This document shows positions 41,916-50,120 of a stretch of 53,928 nucleotides of DNA, one piece after another. The stretch spans positions 1 through 53,928 of the forward strand of contig CAIZWN010000004.1 of assembly GCA_903936705.1 (NCBI GenBank), given 5' to 3'. The first letter of the stretch is position 1, and each line of letters begins with the position of its first letter. Below the pieces are notes generated by a model that did no database searches, was not told where the DNA came from, and saw nothing but the letters and a program-made list of their open reading frames with translations. A program made the translations under genes and the position numbers. Source of the DNA: an uncultured Myxococcales bacterium (GTDB lineage: Bacteria > Myxococcota_A > UBA9042 > DTJE01).

Positions 41916-43214
41916 CTATCGCGTGTTTTGACCGGACAGTTCCGACAGCCGGTCCAGGCTGGCTCGGTGGGCGACCACTCGGTACGTGCCGCCGTCCTCG
42001 TCGTAGGACTCTTCCAGCACATCGGTCGTTGCGAACAATGCGGCGCGCACCGCCCCTTGGTCGTGGCGCAGTTTGATGACGGCCTCCTCGCGTGCCCCCT
42101 CGAAGAAGGTGACTATGCGTCCGTGGACACCGGCCACGTCATCTGCCGACTTTGCCGAGATGACCCACGCATCGGGATAGGCCACTCGCAGGGCATCGAT
42201 CCTTTCCGGGTCGTCGATGCGGTCGCACTTGTTGAGGACCAGTCGCGCGGGCGTTTCGCCGGCACCAATCTCTGAAAGGACCTCGTGGGTTGTTCGCATC
42301 TGGGCCTCGAAGTCCGGGTCCGAGGCGTCCACCAGGTGCAGCAGCAACGAGGACTCGAGGGTCTCATCCAGCGTCGACTTGAACGAGGCCACCAGATCGT
42401 GTGGCAGGTTCCGGATGAAGCCGACGGTGTCGGATACCAGAATGCGAGGCTCGACGGGTGGGTGCAGTGCCCGTACGGTCGTGTCCAGCGTGGCAAACAA
42501 CTTGTCGGCGACATAGGCGTCGCTGCCCGTCAGGGCTCGCATCAGGGTGGACTTGCCTGCGTTGGTATATCCGACCAGCGCCACCCGCCGCAAAACCTGG
42601 CGGCGCGATCGCTGGGTCTTGCGGTCGATTTCAATGTGGGCCAGTTCGTCGCGCAGTTCGGCAATCCGATCGCGTACCTTGCGGCGGTCCAGTTCCAGGT
42701 GCGATTCGCCCGCACCCTTGGCGCCAATGCCGCCTTGCTGACGTCCGCCCTTGCCCTTGTTCATTTCGCGAATGCGCGGGGCCATGTAGGCCAGCCGGAC
42801 GATCTCGACCTGTGCTCGTGCCTCGCGGCTGCGGGCGTGGCGATGGAAGATTTCAAGGATCACGGCGGTCCGGTCCAGCACGTCCGCCTTGACAGCCTTG
42901 CCAAGTTCGCGGGCCTGGGAAGGTGATATCTCGTGGTCCACCAGCACCAGTTGCGGGTGGCCAGGATGTGCTTCAAGGTCATCTGCCAGCACTTGCGCCA
43001 GTTCCTCGACCTTGCCCGGCCCCAGATAGGTTGCCGAATCGAAATGCTGGCGTTTTTGCACCAGACGGCCAATGACGTCCAGCCCAAGCGTTTTTGCCAG
43101 ACGGTTCAGTTCGGCCAGCGAGGCGGCAGCGTCTCCGTCGGTCACGTCCGGCAGTTGGACCGCAGCCAGCAGCGCGCGCGGTTTCTCGTCGTCGTCGTCG
43201 AACAGTTCAAACAA
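41916..43214 (-). CDS. hflX: GTPase HflX
   Basis: This 432-residue ribosome-splitting GTPase has the HflX N-terminal domain (about 1-190; ATYLGPGKVEELAQVL is characteristic) with a helical linker (GEKGPGE-like GIGAKGAGESHLELDRR). The G domain follows: G1 GYTNAGKST, G3 DTVGFI, G4 NKCD and G5 SAKS. HflX rescues stalled ribosomes under heat and antibiotic stress. The start is a TTG at 43214, supported by GGAGG six bases upstream and by no better ATG nearby. It is not part of the envelope operons around it. Confidence 0.93.
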   Translation of the reverse strand: MFELFDDDDEKPRALLAAVQLPDVTDGDAAASLAELNRLAKTLGLDVIGRLVQKRQHFDSATYLGPGKVEELAQVLADDLEAHPGHPQLVLVDHEISPSQARELGKAVKADVLDRTAVILEIFHRHARSREARAQVEIVRLAYMAPRIREMNKGKGGRQQGGIGAKGAGESHLELDRRKVRDRIAELRDELAHIEIDRKTQRSRRQVLRRVALVGYTNAGKSTLMRALTGSDAYVADKLFATLDTTVRALHPPVEPRILVSDTVGFIRNLPHDLVASFKSTLDETLESSLLLHLVDASDPDFEAQMRTTHEVLSEIGAGETPARLVLNKCDRIDDPERIDALRVAYPDAWVISAKSADDVAGVHGRIVTFFEGAREEAVIKLRHDQGAVRAALFATTDVLEESYDEDGGTYRVVAHRASLDRLSELSGQNTR

Positions 43215-43304
43215 GTGGACCTCCGGTTCACGGGTTTCCTTTTACCCTGTTGCGAGGGCCGGGGGAAGCGCGTGGACAGCCAAACGGCTCGCAGACGCTA
43301 GGCG

Positions 43305-44633
43305 TCAGGTCGCCGGACCTCGTGTTCGGATTCGCCAGCAGCGGTGGATCTGGCGGTTCCGGTAGTCTTCCGGGACTGTCGCGTCGGTGATGTCTTCCAG
43401 CGAACCGACGCCAAGGCCCTCGAAGTGGGGTTCGAACCTCTGGTGGTTGGTGCTGAACACGATCGTGCCACCGGGGCGCGTAATGGCCAGCACTCGTCGC
43501 AGCAGGCTCGGGTGGTCCCGAGACACATCAAAGCCGGTTCCCTCGTCCTTTCGGTGCGAGAACGACGGCGGATCGACGAAGACAAGGTCCCACAGTCGTC
43601 CTTCCAGTCTTGCCCGGTCAAGAAAGTCCAGCGTGTCGGCTCGTACAAGGCGGTGCTTGTCGCTCCACAGACGGTTCAGTTCCAGGTTGTCCCTTGTCCA
43701 GTCCATGTAAGTCGACGAGCGATCGACCGTCACGGTAGTTCGGGCCCCTCCTGCGGCCGCGGCGCAGGTGAACGAGCCCGTGTAGGCATACAGGTTCAGA
43801 AAGTCGGCTCCGTACGCCATCGAACGGACCATGGAGCGCGTGTCGCGATGATCAGGGAACAGCCCCGTGTCGAGGCGGTCGTCCAGGTTCACCAGGAATC
43901 GCATTTCACGTTCGTTGACGGCGATGCGCCGGCCGGTTTGCCCAAGCGGGGCATAGCGTGGCCCTTCTCCGTGTCCCGTGGCGCGCCGCCTCAGATGCCT
44001 GCGTTCGGGGGGGACGTTCAGTGCGGTCCCGACCGCTTCGGCCATGGCGGGCAGCCATTCAGGCCCGGTCTGCAGGCGTACGTACTCGGCTATGACTAGA
44101 TGTCCTGCGAACCAGTCGACCACGGCCCGCACCTCGGGTATGTCCCGGTCATACAGGCGAAAACAGTCGATATTGTCGCGGGCAAAACGCTTCTGGAGGT
44201 GGGCAAAGCGTTTGCGGACGCGATTTGCCAGCATCGTGGCGTGCTGCGCCACGTGTTCCGAGTCGAAGGTGCGGATTCCCCGCCTGGCTGGTGGTGCGCT
44301 GGAAGGAAGGGACCGGGGCGAATCGCCAAAGGACGGCGAGTCCGGCGGCCAGGATTCTGCTTGCGGCTGGTCCTGTGGTTGCTGGTCCTGGGCTAGCTGG
44401 TCCAGGGGTTGCTGGTCCTGGGGGTGCTGGTCCCTGGGCTGTTCGTCCGGTTCTGACTCGTCCCAAGGTTGCCCGTCTAGTAAGGGATCCGCAGCGTGTA
44501 GCCCGCTTGATCCGCCTGATCCGCTGGATCCGCTGGCCTCCACGGGTCCGTTCTTCTGCGGATCATCCACACTCGCTTCATTGGCGTGCGCGCCGGGTTC
44601 GTGAATCCGAGGATCGTTGTCTGAACCATTCAT
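43305..44633 (-). CDS. rlmK: 23S rRNA m7G methyltransferase, RlmK-type (stand-alone)
   Basis: The C-terminal 310 residues match the RlmK half of E. coli RlmKL. MLANRVRKRFAHLQKRF, CFRLYDRDIPEVRAVVD, VNLDDRLDTGLFPDHRDTR, DFLNLYAYTGSFTCAAAAGG (SAM loop), LVFVDPPSFSHRKDE (NPPY-type catalytic motif) and NRQIHRCWRI appear in order. It should methylate guanine 2069 (E. coli numbering) of 23S rRNA. The RlmL half is absent. The first 115 residues are low-complexity, with five tandem five-residue repeats of the xPxDQ type from a 15-bp DNA repeat. ATG 44633 lacks a ribosome site, so the true start may lie further in, for example near the FDSEHVAQH region. Confidence 0.85.
   Translation of the reverse strand: MNGSDNDPRIHEPGAHANEASVDDPQKNGPVEASGSSGSGGSSGLHAADPLLDGQPWDESEPDEQPRDQHPQDQQPLDQLAQDQQPQDQPQAESWPPDSPSFGDSPRSLPSSAPPARRGIRTFDSEHVAQHATMLANRVRKRFAHLQKRFARDNIDCFRLYDRDIPEVRAVVDWFAGHLVIAEYVRLQTGPEWLPAMAEAVGTALNVPPERRHLRRRATGHGEGPRYAPLGQTGRRIAVNEREMRFLVNLDDRLDTGLFPDHRDTRSMVRSMAYGADFLNLYAYTGSFTCAAAAGGARTTVTVDRSSTYMDWTRDNLELNRLWSDKHRLVRADTLDFLDRARLEGRLWDLVFVDPPSFSHRKDEGTGFDVSRDHPSLLRRVLAITRPGGTIVFSTNHQRFEPHFEGLGVGSLEDITDATVPEDYRNRQIHRCWRIRTRGPAT
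44367..44441 (-). repeat. 15-bp tandem repeat, five copies
   Basis: Five near-identical 15-bp units (CTGGTCCTGGGGNTG type, at 44367, 44382, 44397, 44412 and 44427) encode a Gln/Asp/Pro repeat in the N-terminal extension of the RlmK-type gene. A shorter 9-bp GATCCGCCT-type repeat lies at about 44505-44535. The repeats are in frame and multiples of three. Confidence 0.8.
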
Positions 44634-44779
44634 GGGCGGTAAGGTAACATCAACCGGGCAAATCGCGAACGGTTCATTGATGGAAAGCCCGGATCCAGGC
44701 GCAGTATCGTGGCATGAACCGGGGTTGGCATTGGTCGCGATCTTCCGGTGCCAGCGGATTTAATGCCGTTGCCTGTAAC

Positions 44780-44806
44780 TTGCACCCGGATTCGCCTTCG
44801 GATAAT
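44780..44806 (+). promoter_or_regulatory. Possible promoter for the serine-hydrolase-like gene
   Basis: TTGCAC (44780-44785) and GATAAT (44801-44806) lie 45 bp ahead of the start. The -10 is close to consensus (5 of 6), but the spacer is 15 bp, shorter than ideal. Confidence 0.3.
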
Positions 44807-44851
44807 GCTGGCATCTGGTCCCGGCATGTGCCGGTTCTTCGAGGATGAAAC

Positions 44852-46687
44852 ATGCAACCTGGCGATTATCGGAATGCCAGTTCAAGGCTGAACACACTGG
44901 CGGTCGGTACCGTCCTGGCCGTGACCATTATGTCGTCAGCCCTGCGGGCAGCAGAACCGCGCGTCGACGGTATTGCGGCGGGTGACTGGGAAGGCGCGCA
45001 CAAGGCCGCCTTTGAAGCGGCGGAACGGCTGATGAGGTCTTCCAACGTGGTCGGGATGAGCCTTGCCGTCGTCGATGGCGATCGTGTCGTCTGGGCTGAC
45101 GGCCTGGGCCGCGCGGACGATGGAACAAAGGTCGCTGCTTCCCCTCGGACGATCTACCGCGCTGGCGGCATTTCGGCGCTATTGACCATCACGGCGGCTC
45201 TTCAGTTGGTCGATGCCGGCCTGATTGACCTTGATTCACCGGTTCGAAAATACCTGCCTGGCTTCAAGGTCAGGCCCCGCTTTCCTGGTGCCCGCGAGAT
45301 CCTGGTGCGCGATTTGATGACCCATCATTCGGGCCTGCCTCATACGGTCAACAAGGGATCTCGCGGCACGCGGCCCGGGTCGTTCACGGAACTCGTTGAT
45401 GCCCTGCAGGAGGAATCGCCGCTGCTTCCTCCTGGCACTGCCTTCAGCCCATCCGAGGCCGCCGTCACCCTGCTGGGACTGATTGTGCAGACAGTCGCGC
45501 AGCGTGACTTCGTGCCCTACATGCGCCAGACGTTGCTGGCCCCGCTGGGAATGGAGAACGCGGGTTTCGCGGTCGAGCGGGAGCGTTCGAACTTTGGAGC
45601 ACGAGGACATCGCAAGGGGAAGTCCGAGGAGGAACCTGGGCTGCGGGACGTTCCGGCGGTCGGGTTGAATGCGTCCGTGCTGGACCTGGCCCGGTTTGCC
45701 TCGATGACCCTTGGAGGTGGGCGACTGGGGGACAGAGAATTCCTGCGTCCGGCAACGGCGGCCGAGATGCTGCGTCCCCAGAACGCGAATGTGCCGATGG
45801 CATTCGACATGCGGGTGGGCTTTGGCTGGATTGGCTGGGCCTTTCTGGGCCTGTCGTTTCCTGGCGCGGGGCCTGTTTGGCACATGTCGGGCGACACCCT
45901 GGATTTCCATTCCATGATTCTGGTCCTGCCGTCGCAGGGGTTGGCGGTGGTCGTCATGGCCAACTCGGCCGGATCGGAAGCCGCTGTCAGCAGGGTTGCC
46001 GAGGAAACCATGGTGGCGGCGCTGCAGGCCAAGTCGGGATGGCGTCGTCCCGAACCGCTGATGCCTCAACCAGATGGACCTGAGTTGAGCGAATCAGAAC
46101 TTGCGGCCTGGGAAGGCGACTGGGCGACGGTGACCGGATACGTGCGAATCTTCCGCAAGGGTGACTCGCTGCGCTGCGCTGCTTTCGGCAGGACGTTCAA
46201 CCTGGTGCCGCGCGAGGACGGGCGTCTGGCGGTCAGGCTGAAACTGGCAGGGCTGATCCCGGTTTCGCTGGGGCCGTTCGAGCGTATGGGTCTGTCCAGG
46301 GAGATTGTGGACGGGCGCGAGATTCTGGTGGCCGAGGCCGACGGGACGCGGATGGTCGCTGGTGAGCGTGTTCGACCGGCACCGGTGTCCGCGGCCTGGG
46401 CGGGTCGGCTGGGCCATTATGTTGTGACAAATCCAGGCACCGACCTGCTGCTGGTCGAGGAATCGGAACTGAAGATCGAACGCGGTGTGCTGCTGGTCGA
46501 GTTCGAGATGCCTCGCCTGACCGGTGATCTTCGAATTCGTCTGCCGCTGGTGCCCCTGTCGGACGACGAGGCGGTTCTGGGGGGAATTGGGACTGGACTG
46601 GGCGACATGTTCCGTGTCGTCACCCTGCCGGACGGAATATCCGGTTTGCGATACTCGGGATACCTGCTGGGTCTGAAGAAACGTTGA
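44852..46687 (+). CDS. Secreted serine-hydrolase-fold (beta-lactamase-like) protein lacking the SxxK
   Basis: This 611-residue protein has an export signal (TVLAVTIMSSALRAA) and a class C beta-lactamase/penicillin-binding fold to about residue 390. VGMSLAVVDGDRVVWADGLG, YRAGGISALLTITAALQLVD, SPVRKYLPGF, VRDLMTHHSGLP, PLGMENAGF and HMSGDTLDFHS are in order. The catalytic motif expected as GSxSK is GGISA: Ser is Gly106 and Lys is Ala109. The YSN-type motif reads FSPSE. The active site therefore looks dead. The C-terminal 220 residues are a beta-rich extension. GAGGATG precedes ATG 44852. It probably binds cell wall or a partner rather than hydrolysing. Confidence 0.8.
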   Translation: MQPGDYRNASSRLNTLAVGTVLAVTIMSSALRAAEPRVDGIAAGDWEGAHKAAFEAAERLMRSSNVVGMSLAVVDGDRVVWADGLGRADDGTKVAASPRTIYRAGGISALLTITAALQLVDAGLIDLDSPVRKYLPGFKVRPRFPGAREILVRDLMTHHSGLPHTVNKGSRGTRPGSFTELVDALQEESPLLPPGTAFSPSEAAVTLLGLIVQTVAQRDFVPYMRQTLLAPLGMENAGFAVERERSNFGARGHRKGKSEEEPGLRDVPAVGLNASVLDLARFASMTLGGGRLGDREFLRPATAAEMLRPQNANVPMAFDMRVGFGWIGWAFLGLSFPGAGPVWHMSGDTLDFHSMILVLPSQGLAVVVMANSAGSEAAVSRVAEETMVAALQAKSGWRRPEPLMPQPDGPELSESELAAWEGDWATVTGYVRIFRKGDSLRCAAFGRTFNLVPREDGRLAVRLKLAGLIPVSLGPFERMGLSREIVDGREILVAEADGTRMVAGERVRPAPVSAAWAGRLGHYVVTNPGTDLLLVEESELKIERGVLLVEFEMPRLTGDLRIRLPLVPLSDDEAVLGGIGTGLGDMFRVVTLPDGISGLRYSGYLLGLKKR

Positions 46688-46759
46688 TTTGGCAGGGTTC
46701 CTGTGGCCGGAATTTGGCAGTAGACTGCCGCCCGGATTGTTCCCGAGTTGGAGGACGAC

Positions 46760-49048
46760 ATGGCAGGTTTCACCTATCGCGACGGAAGGTTTTTCAAGGA
46801 CGGCAAGCCCTTCTATTTCCTGGGCGCCGAGTACCAGTACTACCGCGACAAGCGATCGAACTGGGCTGCGCGCCTGGACCAGTTGAAGGCGGCAAACGTC
46901 AATGTCGTCTGCTTCTATACCCCCTGGCGACACCACATCGTTCATGACCCGGTGACTGGCGCCGTGTCCTACGACTTTGACGGGCGCACCCTTGATTCGC
47001 GCGACCTGCGAACTTTCCTGAAGCTGTGTCACGAGCGAGGCCTGTGGATGCTGGCCAAGCCCGGCCCGTTCGTCCACAGCGAGTTGAACATTGGCGGATT
47101 GCCCGATATCAGCTCGCCATCGTTCAATTCGGGCATCGAACCAGTTCGTGTCCAGGACGGAAGCGCGCTGTACTGGGAATACGACCACACGCAGTTGCCC
47201 AGCCCGAACGACTATGCCTTCGATTCCCTGGCCAGGACGTGGCTGCGTGAGGTTGGCAAGGTCCTGATGCCTCACGTTGCGCCGAAGGGCAGCATCATCG
47301 CAATCCAGTTGCTGGACGAGACGATCTACTGCACGTCGAACGATGCCCCGTGGCACTTCGGTTATGACGCCCCTGACGTTCGCCAGTTCCATGCGATGCT
47401 GGCCGCAAAATACGGCACTGTCAGTGAATACAACCGCGTGCACGGGACCGAGGTGGCCGCCTTCGAGTTCGTGGTGCCCCCCAGGCTTGATCCGTCCAAG
47501 CCGGTGGCGTTGGCGAGGCGCGATGTGCTGGCGCTGGTTGATTGGGGCGAGTTCCAGTGGAGGATTCGGCGCGAGGTCTATGCGCGCTACAAGGCGTATC
47601 TGGGCATCGACCTTCCCTACCTGACGAACTACGCGGGCATCACGCCGCCGATCGACGAGAACGTGCCGGACAGGCAGGAGGAATCCGTAAAGGACACGCC
47701 GCGGTCATACCTGCCGCTGTATCCGGAATGGTGGCTGAACCAGAATCGAGTGGACCAGGATCTGGACGTCTACGAATACGGCATGATCAGCTGGTTGGGC
47801 GTGGCGTCCTACAACGTGCCGGACGCTTCCACCCCCCCGGCCGAGGACGTCGGGGCGAACGAGGTCTTCAATCGGTACATCAACACGTCGCGCAGGCGCC
47901 GCGGCATCAACATCGAGGAAAACTGGGGCTTTGCAACGCTGTACCATCCGATGTCGAAGTACCCGATGATCCCGTTCTTCCAGACGCTGGCATGTGTGGC
48001 CGGCGGGTGCACCGGATACGTCGTCTTTACCGGCGTGTCGCACGGGTACTGGGTGGATGACCTGGATCGCACGACGCAGAAGCAGCATCGCACCTTCCCG
48101 TCAGACGCGCCCATCGGCGAGAACGGCGAGACCGGTCCGATGTACGAGACCATGAAGACGCTGAACGAGTGGTTTGCGCGCGAGGGCCAGTCATTCCTGC
48201 AAGCCGAGCTGGACATGGACATATGCCTGCTGGCGATTCCCGAATACGCGGCCGTGTCGTCGTGGGTACCCGAGGGCAAGGCGCCGCATTGGGTCCTGCG
48301 CCATGCCGTGCCGCGCACCGGATATGACGTGATCGAGCCGGCAACCATGACGTGCAATGCCAGCGGAGTGAACTACGAGATTGCAGAACTGCCGGCGCTG
48401 TCCGCAGACGACCTGTTGAAGAAGGGGCGGGCGGCCGTGCACCTGTCGTTCTTCCTTGACCGAAAGGACCAGGAGACCCTGGTGGATTTCGTGAAGCGCG
48501 GGGGGACGTTGATCGCGTCGGGCGAGTTGCCGGCTTTCGACGGGAAGATGGACCCGTGCACGATTCTTGCGGATTTCGTGCGGGCCTACGGCGACGGCAA
48601 GTCGCGCGCCAAGGGCCTTTTGTTGTATTCGACGGGCAATGTCTTCAACGACCAGCGGGCGTTCCTGGGCAACCTGCGCCTGGCCGGCTGGCAGAAGAAG
48701 GTCGGTTACAGTGACGGGCTGCGTGCCTTTGTGTACCGGCATGACGAGGACTACTACATCTTCTTCTTCAATTTCGACCGGCATGGCCGCCACGAGAAGA
48801 CCGTCGAGTTCTACGGGAGGCGGTTGGACCTGGTCGTCGGCAGCAAGACCTGCGGCGTCGTGCACGTGAAGGGCGGCGGCGCCGGGTCGGTCGCGAAACG
48901 CAAGGGCACGAAGGATCCGGTCGATCGCATCGTGTCCTATCTGGTAAAGGGCGAAAACGAATTCGAGGGCGAGAAGGCCGAGGTCGTGTTGCGCCTTGGC
49001 CGGCAGGTGATCAGCTTCAGCGGTGATGCGTCGGGATACGATCTGTAG
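46760..49048 (+). CDS. Diverged GH35-like beta-galactosidase/glycosidase
   Basis: This 762-residue protein has an N-terminal TIM-barrel of the GH35 type (FFKDGKPFYFLGAEYQYYRD, WAARLDQLKAANVNVVCFYT, MLAKPGPFVHSELNIGGLPD). The acid/base region reads IAIQLLDETIY, where GH35 usually has N-E; here Asp precedes the Glu. A possible nucleophile Glu is in NIEENWGF. The C-terminal third has a glutamine-amidotransferase-like (GATase1-like) beta/alpha part (VDFVKRGGTLIASGELPAFDG) and a small beta domain. No signal peptide is seen, so it may act in the cytoplasm. ATG 46760 is set by GGAGGACGAC. It lies 72 bp after the serine-hydrolase-like gene on the same strand. Substrate unknown. Confidence 0.75.
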   Translation: MAGFTYRDGRFFKDGKPFYFLGAEYQYYRDKRSNWAARLDQLKAANVNVVCFYTPWRHHIVHDPVTGAVSYDFDGRTLDSRDLRTFLKLCHERGLWMLAKPGPFVHSELNIGGLPDISSPSFNSGIEPVRVQDGSALYWEYDHTQLPSPNDYAFDSLARTWLREVGKVLMPHVAPKGSIIAIQLLDETIYCTSNDAPWHFGYDAPDVRQFHAMLAAKYGTVSEYNRVHGTEVAAFEFVVPPRLDPSKPVALARRDVLALVDWGEFQWRIRREVYARYKAYLGIDLPYLTNYAGITPPIDENVPDRQEESVKDTPRSYLPLYPEWWLNQNRVDQDLDVYEYGMISWLGVASYNVPDASTPPAEDVGANEVFNRYINTSRRRRGINIEENWGFATLYHPMSKYPMIPFFQTLACVAGGCTGYVVFTGVSHGYWVDDLDRTTQKQHRTFPSDAPIGENGETGPMYETMKTLNEWFAREGQSFLQAELDMDICLLAIPEYAAVSSWVPEGKAPHWVLRHAVPRTGYDVIEPATMTCNASGVNYEIAELPALSADDLLKKGRAAVHLSFFLDRKDQETLVDFVKRGGTLIASGELPAFDGKMDPCTILADFVRAYGDGKSRAKGLLLYSTGNVFNDQRAFLGNLRLAGWQKKVGYSDGLRAFVYRHDEDYYIFFFNFDRHGRHEKTVEFYGRRLDLVVGSKTCGVVHVKGGGAGSVAKRKGTKDPVDRIVSYLVKGENEFEGEKAEVVLRLGRQVISFSGDASGYDL

Positions 49049-49114
49049 CCACGGCGGTTGGCCAGGCAACATGTGCTAGCATGAGCGTCCGCCAGGCCCC
49101 CGGGAGGTTTGCCA

Positions 49115-49975
49115 TTGTCCCAGCAGCGTTTCATCGGGTTCTCGAAGGCCGGGCTTCTGAATGCGCTGGTCCATTTTCTGACAAGGGACATCAAGCTGAC
49201 CCGCAAGTTCCTGCGCGGCCTGGAATTCCAGGGGGCCGAGGCGAACCTGCTGGTCCGGCAGGTGGCCAAGGAACTGTCTGAATGCACATTTTTTGTCGAG
49301 CCGGGGCTGGGTGAATTCGGCATCCCGGACCTCGTGATTGTTGCGCGGGCGGGCGAAGCCGGGCGTCGGCTGGTTTTCTTTGTCGAGGTGAAGGCCAAGT
49401 CCTACATGGATTCGGCAGCCTCGAACAGCAAGGGCTTTCGCGGCCGAAACTTCGGCAGTTTCATCAACGGGCAGTTGTCGATGCGGTACCGATTCGCGCG
49501 GGCCGTCGCGCAATGGGACGCCAGGTCGATTTCAGGCATCGCGGAACCGCACGAGGTCGCGTCTGCATCGGCCCGCTTGCTGGGGGACGATTTCGGTCGC
49601 GGCCGGCGCCTTCGCAAGCCGGAGGTGCTGAAGGGCATAGGTCAGGCGATGCGTCCCGACTTCAGCCAGTCCGAGGGCGAGTTCCTTGACCGCACCTTCT
49701 TTGTGGCCGTGACCGAGGATTCTGCCAATCCTCTCAAGGGGCCTGACAGCGAGGTTTTGCGGGACCATTTGCCGTGCTACCCCGCCGCCATTGACGGGGA
49801 TCGGTTCGCGGCCGGCGCAATTGCCCGCACCGGATGGTGCGGATGGCCGGATCTCGAAAGCCACCTGGAGGGTCTGACGGGCGACCAGGAATACAAGCTG
49901 GCCCTTCCCCTGTCCCTTGGGCCGGTCCGCGCGAGGGCGAAACGCGGTTCTACCGGCCATCGTTCTCCCGGGTAA
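49115..49975 (+). CDS. PD-(D/E)XK nuclease-like protein
   Basis: This 286-residue protein carries FGIPDLVIV near residue 70 and LVFFVEVKAKSY about 20 residues on. This is the spacing of the PD and (D/E)xK catalytic motifs of restriction-type and repair nucleases. The rest of the fold is unassigned, and no specificity or helicase domain is present. The start is taken as TTG 49115 because GGGAGG is 7 nt upstream; TTG 49109 is too close to it. It is the last plus-strand gene before the beta-helix gene. A stand-alone nuclease domain of this size may be part of a repair or defence function, but no partner is visible. Confidence 0.6.
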   Translation: MSQQRFIGFSKAGLLNALVHFLTRDIKLTRKFLRGLEFQGAEANLLVRQVAKELSECTFFVEPGLGEFGIPDLVIVARAGEAGRRLVFFVEVKAKSYMDSAASNSKGFRGRNFGSFINGQLSMRYRFARAVAQWDARSISGIAEPHEVASASARLLGDDFGRGRRLRKPEVLKGIGQAMRPDFSQSEGEFLDRTFFVAVTEDSANPLKGPDSEVLRDHLPCYPAAIDGDRFAAGAIARTGWCGWPDLESHLEGLTGDQEYKLALPLSLGPVRARAKRGSTGHRSPG

Positions 49976-50120
49976 TTCATCTGGTCATCGGGTGCAGGCT
50001 TTTAGAGGTTCCAGGGTGCGAATCCTGACTGACTGCAAGTCGGGCCAAGCCTAAGTGCCCAGGCCCACGTTACGAGAGTGATGTCGTCGTAAAGGTCCCG
50101 AGGTGCAGCCCGGGCAGGCG
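49976..50120 (+). ncRNA. Possible structured RNA with cobalamin-riboswitch-like core (weak)
   Basis: Between the nuclease-like gene and the convergent beta-helix gene are three successive small stems: CAGG/CCTG (50012-50015, 50024-50027), GACT/AGTC (50031-50034, 50038-50041) and GGGCC/GGCCC (50042-50046, 50062-50066). The first loop reads GGTGCGAAT, followed by CC, like the core of AdoCbl riboswitches. The conserved B12 box is not found and no plus-strand gene follows within 1.3 kb. It may be coincidence or a decayed element. Confidence 0.2.

Noticed and set aside
44367-44441. Short tandem repeat as a possible CRISPR array
   Set aside because: Units are 15 bp, directly abutting and in frame with coding sequence; there are no spacers.
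46094-47443. Open frame of about 450 codons on the minus strand
   Set aside because: It lies antisense to the serine-hydrolase-like and GH35-like genes and has Arg/His/Gln-rich shadow composition.
50005-50035. T-arm-like sequence suggesting a tRNA
   Set aside because: GTGCGAAT lacks the TTC of a T-loop and no matching acceptor, D or anticodon arms can be drawn around it.
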